A stretch of DNA of 7,406 bases from Helicobacteraceae bacterium (GTDB lineage: Bacteria > Campylobacterota > Campylobacteria > Campylobacterales > Sulfurimonadaceae). Of this stretch, positions 5,485 through 7,406 are shown piece after piece (positions within the stretch are counted from its first letter, which is position 1; each line of letters begins with the position of its first letter). The stretch covers positions 1-7,406 of the forward strand of contig JAMOQV010000046.1 of assembly GCA_027068615.1 (NCBI GenBank), given 5' to 3'. Below the pieces are notes generated by a model that was given only the letters and a program-made list of their open reading frames with translations, ran no database searches and was not told the DNA's origin. A program made the position numbers and the translations under genes.

Positions 5485-7005
5485 AATGCACAAAACGAAA
5501 ACAACACAACACAAGAGCAAGTTATCACATTTGATGACTTAGGTTTAAATAAAGATATATTAAGAGCTGTTAAATTTGCAGGTTTTAGAGTTCCTAGTCC
5601 TATACAAGCTGCGGCAATACCAGTTGTTTTAGCTGGAAAAGACATGGTTGGTCAAGCACATACTGGTACTGGTAAAACAGCTGCATTTGGACTTCCTTCA
5701 CTTAACAATATCAACCCTAAAGATGGTGTTGGGCTTCTAGTTATAACTCCTACTCGTGAACTTGCTACTCAAGTAAGTGATGAACTATATAAGTATGGTA
5801 AAAATATGGGTGCAAGAACTGTAACAGTTTATGGTGGTAGCTCATACAAAAGACAAATTGACCTTATAGAAAGAGGTGCTTCGGTAGTTGTAGCAACTCC
5901 AGGGCGATTACTAGATATACTTAAAAAAGATATGCTTAAAGATTTCACTCCATCTGTTGTAGTTTTAGATGAAGCTGATGAGATGCTAGATATGGGATTT
6001 TTAGATGATATTAATGAGATTTTCTCATATCTTCCAACAAATCGCCAAACATTACTTTTTAGTGCTACTATGCCAAAACCTATAAAACTTCTTGCTGAGA
6101 GAATTTTAGATAATCCTGAATTTATATCTATAACAAAAGGTGAAACTACAAATGCAGATATTGCTCAAAGATATTATGTTATAGATGAAGCGGAAAGAGA
6201 TGATGCGATTATCCGTCTTATGGACTCTGAAAACTGTGATAAATCAGTGGTTTTTTGTAGAACAAAAAGTGAAGTAGATAGACTTAGCAATGTACTAAGT
6301 AATGCTGGTTATCTAGCTAATGGTCTTCACGGAGATATGGAACAACGTCAAAGGGAAAATGTTATAAAAGGGTTTAAAAACAACTCTGTAAAAGTTCTAG
6401 TTGCTACTGATGTTGCAGCTCGTGGTATCCATATAAATAACATCTCTCATGTTTTTAACTACCATATCCCTTTTGACCCTGAGAGTTATGTTCACCGTAT
6501 AGGTCGTACTGGTCGTGCTGGGACTAAAGGTAAAGCTATAACACTTTTAACTCCACATGAGTTTAAAGAGCTTCAAAAGATAAAAGCTAAAGTTGGAACT
6601 ACGATGGAGCATGCTTTTGTACCTAGTAAAACTGACCTTAGACAAAATAATCTAAAATCTATAGTTAAAAATATAGAAGACCAACATATATATGATGAAG
6701 CATGCCAAATTATAGATATGCTAAAAGAGGATATAGACGAGGAAACAATTATGTTTAAACTAGTATCTATGATACTAGATAAACAAAAGATAAAAGGTCC
6801 AAACTCTATCGGTATCCCTGCTGATAAGATTGAAGCTATATTAAAAAGAGCTGAAAGTCGTGGAGATAGCCGAGGTCGTGGTCGTTCAAGAGGCAGAAGC
6901 CGTAATGGTGGTGGACATAGAAACAGTAGAAACCGTGATGGTGGTGGATACAGAGGTAACCGTTCTCGTAGTGGTGGTGGAAACCGTAATAGAAATAGAG
7001 ACTAA
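5473..7005 (+). CDS. deaD: DEAD-box ATP-dependent RNA helicase (DeaD/CshA type) with RG-rich tail
   Basis: Cytoplasmic RNA helicase that unwinds short RNA duplexes with ATP, typically in ribosome assembly, mRNA turnover and growth in the cold. The 510-residue product carries all core motifs: the Q-motif (F20 and Q45 in PSPIQ), AHTGTGKT at 62-69, PTRELA 93-98, GG 121-122, TPGR 142-145, DEAD 166-169, SAT 197-199, VVFCRT 259-264, ATDVAARG 311-318 and HRIGRTGR 341-348. After the core, residues about 376-440 resemble the helical dimerisation region of DeaD/CsdA and CshA, but I see no DbpA-type RNA-binding domain. Instead, from about 462, the protein ends in an arginine/glycine/serine/asparagine tail with 11-residue repeats, probably disordered and RNA-binding. 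The deaD symbol is a family-level assignment; CshA- or RhlE-like names are possible. Start: two adjacent ATGs, 5473 used here, 5476 better spaced from AAAAGG. It is transcribed alone, with a long structured leader. Confidence 0.92.
   Translation: MMQENAQNENNTTQEQVITFDDLGLNKDILRAVKFAGFRVPSPIQAAAIPVVLAGKDMVGQAHTGTGKTAAFGLPSLNNINPKDGVGLLVITPTRELATQVSDELYKYGKNMGARTVTVYGGSSYKRQIDLIERGASVVVATPGRLLDILKKDMLKDFTPSVVVLDEADEMLDMGFLDDINEIFSYLPTNRQTLLFSATMPKPIKLLAERILDNPEFISITKGETTNADIAQRYYVIDEAERDDAIIRLMDSENCDKSVVFCRTKSEVDRLSNVLSNAGYLANGLHGDMEQRQRENVIKGFKNNSVKVLVATDVAARGIHINNISHVFNYHIPFDPESYVHRIGRTGRAGTKGKAITLLTPHEFKELQKIKAKVGTTMEHAFVPSKTDLRQNNLKSIVKNIEDQHIYDEACQIIDMLKEDIDEETIMFKLVSMILDKQKIKGPNSIGIPADKIEAILKRAESRGDSRGRGRSRGRSRNGGGHRNSRNRDGGGYRGNRSRSGGGNRNRNRD
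6901..6999 (+). repeat. Three 33-base in-frame repeats in the helicase tail
   Basis: The 15-base core CGTxxTGGTGGTGGA occurs at 6901, 6934 and 6967, exactly 33 bases apart each time. It encodes three 11-residue units beginning at R477, R488 and R499, each starting R(N/D/S)GGG and then H, Y or N followed by R/N/S/G residues. The GGTGGTGG block is identical in all copies, while the remainder of each unit has diverged. This looks like internal duplication of an RGG-like RNA-binding tail; copy number may vary between strains. Confidence 0.75.
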
Positions 7006-7027
7006 GAGAAGGTTTAAAACCTTCTCT
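7005..7027. terminator. Stem-loop between the convergent helicase and HicA-like genes
   Basis: AGAGAAGGTT (7005-7014) pairs perfectly with 7018-7027 around a 3-base loop, starting at the last base of the helicase stop codon. Its location between two convergent genes suggests a shared bidirectional terminator. Neither side has a strong T-run directly after the stem (ATATAAATT on the plus side, TAGTCTCTATTTC on the minus side), so efficiency as an intrinsic terminator is uncertain. Confidence 0.6.
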
Positions 7028-7042
7028 ATATAAATTAAAAAC

Positions 7043-7303
7043 TTATTTTAGTTTATCTGGAGTAAGTCCAACCTCTTCTAAAAAATGACGAAGTTTTACG
7101 ATAGAATCTTTACTAAGTTCTGTTCTATGAGAGATAGTCATAGAATGCTCTTTCCCCTCATAATGTATCATTGCACGATGCTCTTTTGACATATCTACTT
7201 TAGCTCCATAATGCTCTAATGCACTTATAACTTTTTTATGGTCAATATTACCTGATATTGGGTGTTCAAATATTTTTGCAATCTTTGCTTTGTGTTTACT
7301 CAT
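7043..7303 (-). CDS. HicA-like small protein (possible mRNA-interferase-type toxin fold)
   Basis: An 86-residue protein that fits my memory of a stand-alone HicA-family group: an opening KHKAKIAKIFEHP, then NIDHKKVISALEHYGAKV, a strand region ending in an SHR motif with H59, and a closing R-HFLEEVGLTPD. HicA proteins have a double-stranded-RNA-binding-like fold and, in toxin members, cleave mRNA using a conserved histidine; here H59 is the candidate. The glycine-serine turn common before the second strand in HicA is replaced by SKEHRAM at 39-45, so catalytic activity is doubtful. There is no HicB antitoxin gene downstream (the convergent helicase is there), and only about 100 bases upstream are visible. 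ATG start with AAGGA (minus strand, 7311-7315) 7 bases before it, and a TATAAT box upstream. It could be a non-toxic RNA-binding relative. Confidence is high that this is a gene and moderate for the family. Confidence 0.8.
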   Translation of the reverse strand: MSKHKAKIAKIFEHPISGNIDHKKVISALEHYGAKVDMSKEHRAMIHYEGKEHSMTISHRTELSKDSIVKLRHFLEEVGLTPDKLK

Positions 7304-7331
7304 TTTTATATCCTTATTTTGTTATTATGTG

Positions 7332-7337
7332 ATTATA
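7332..7337 (-). promoter_or_regulatory. Probable -10 box for the HicA-like gene
   Basis: Exact TATAAT on the minus strand, about 29 bases before the ATG, giving a predicted transcript start near 7325 and a leader of about 22 nt with a good AAGGA site. A palindrome lies just upstream of the box. Confidence 0.6.
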
Positions 7338-7406
7338 TCAATTGTTTAAACAAGATGGGCTTAAACTCTACCGACCTCATAAAACTTTCTAAGCCAATTA
7401 TCCGTA
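7333..7406 (-). CDS. Possible 3' end of a minus-strand gene running in from the window edge
   Basis: One minus-strand frame is open from the edge to a TAA at 7335-7333, encoding about 23 residues ending FKPILFKQLI. If real, its end would overlap the promoter of the HicA-like gene. Against it, the codons include CGG, AGG, TCG and CCC, which are scarce in the other genes, and the plus strand is also open here from an ATG at 7355 without a ribosome site. The stretch 7354-7406 is about 40% GC, higher than its surroundings. Too short to assign. Confidence 0.2.
   Translation of the reverse strand, partial: RIIGLESFMRSVEFKPILFKQLI
7342..7353. repeat. Perfect 12-base palindrome upstream of the HicA-like -10 box
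   Basis: TTGTTTAAACAA is its own reverse complement and lies 4 bases upstream of the TATAAT, where a -10/-35 spacer would be. The position fits an operator for a dimeric repressor, and HicA-type genes are often autoregulated by a HicB partner, but no such regulator is visible. Short A/T palindromes are common in this kind of genome. Confidence 0.35.

Noticed and set aside
5379..5645. Minus-strand open frame of 88 codons over the helicase start
   Set aside because: It covers the helicase promoter, leader and conserved Q-motif region in antisense; the DEAD-box frame is certain, and nothing supports expression of this one.
7354..7406. tRNA or other structured RNA at the window edge
   Set aside because: The GC rise and 6-bp inverted repeat prompted a check, but there is no TPsiC-arm sequence, no CCA end and no cloverleaf pattern on either strand.

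Overview
The window looks like ordinary chromosome from an AT-rich (roughly one-third GC by eye) member of the Campylobacterota, in the Sulfurimonas/Arcobacter range. The evidence is the Helicobacter/Campylobacter style of the thioredoxin reductase, a short TilS, a 255-residue DapB, AGGA-type ribosome binding sites, and promoters with a clear TATAAT but no recognisable -35 box. Genus is an inference; no rRNA or other marker is present.

Layout. Positions 33-2753 hold three tightly packed plus-strand genes: trxB (redox), an orphan REC-HD-GYP response regulator (probable c-di-GMP phosphodiesterase) and dapB (lysine/diaminopimelate synthesis). The gaps are 13 and 8 bases, so they are probably cotranscribed. 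A perfect 22-base palindrome sits across the dapB stop codon. A TATAAT box at 2802-2807 then starts a second unit, rimO-tilS (2823-5118), which modifies the translation apparatus: RimO methylthiolates ribosomal protein S12 and TilS makes lysidine in tRNA-Ile(CAU). A small unrecognised minus-strand gene (5111-5299) converges on tilS and overlaps its end by 8 bases.

Positions 5300-5472 are a divergent promoter region. The plus-strand side drives a DEAD-box RNA helicase of DeaD/CshA type (5473-7005) with an arginine/glycine-rich tail, through a leader of about 77 nt. That leader can fold into a 13-bp hairpin burying both candidate start codons, and contains a two-codon upstream ORF. A 10-bp stem-loop at 7005-7027 separates the helicase from a convergent minus-strand gene (7043-7303) encoding a HicA-like small protein with its own promoter. 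The last ~50 bases are slightly richer in GC and not confidently assigned.

The genes are housekeeping plus signalling. I see no phage, transposon, CRISPR, defence island or tRNA/rRNA. The most interesting signals are regulatory: the start-codon-sequestering hairpin before the helicase (possible autoregulation or temperature control), the 33-base repeats in its tail, the promoter palindrome of the HicA-like gene and the palindrome on the dapB stop. No clearly new multi-gene system is visible.
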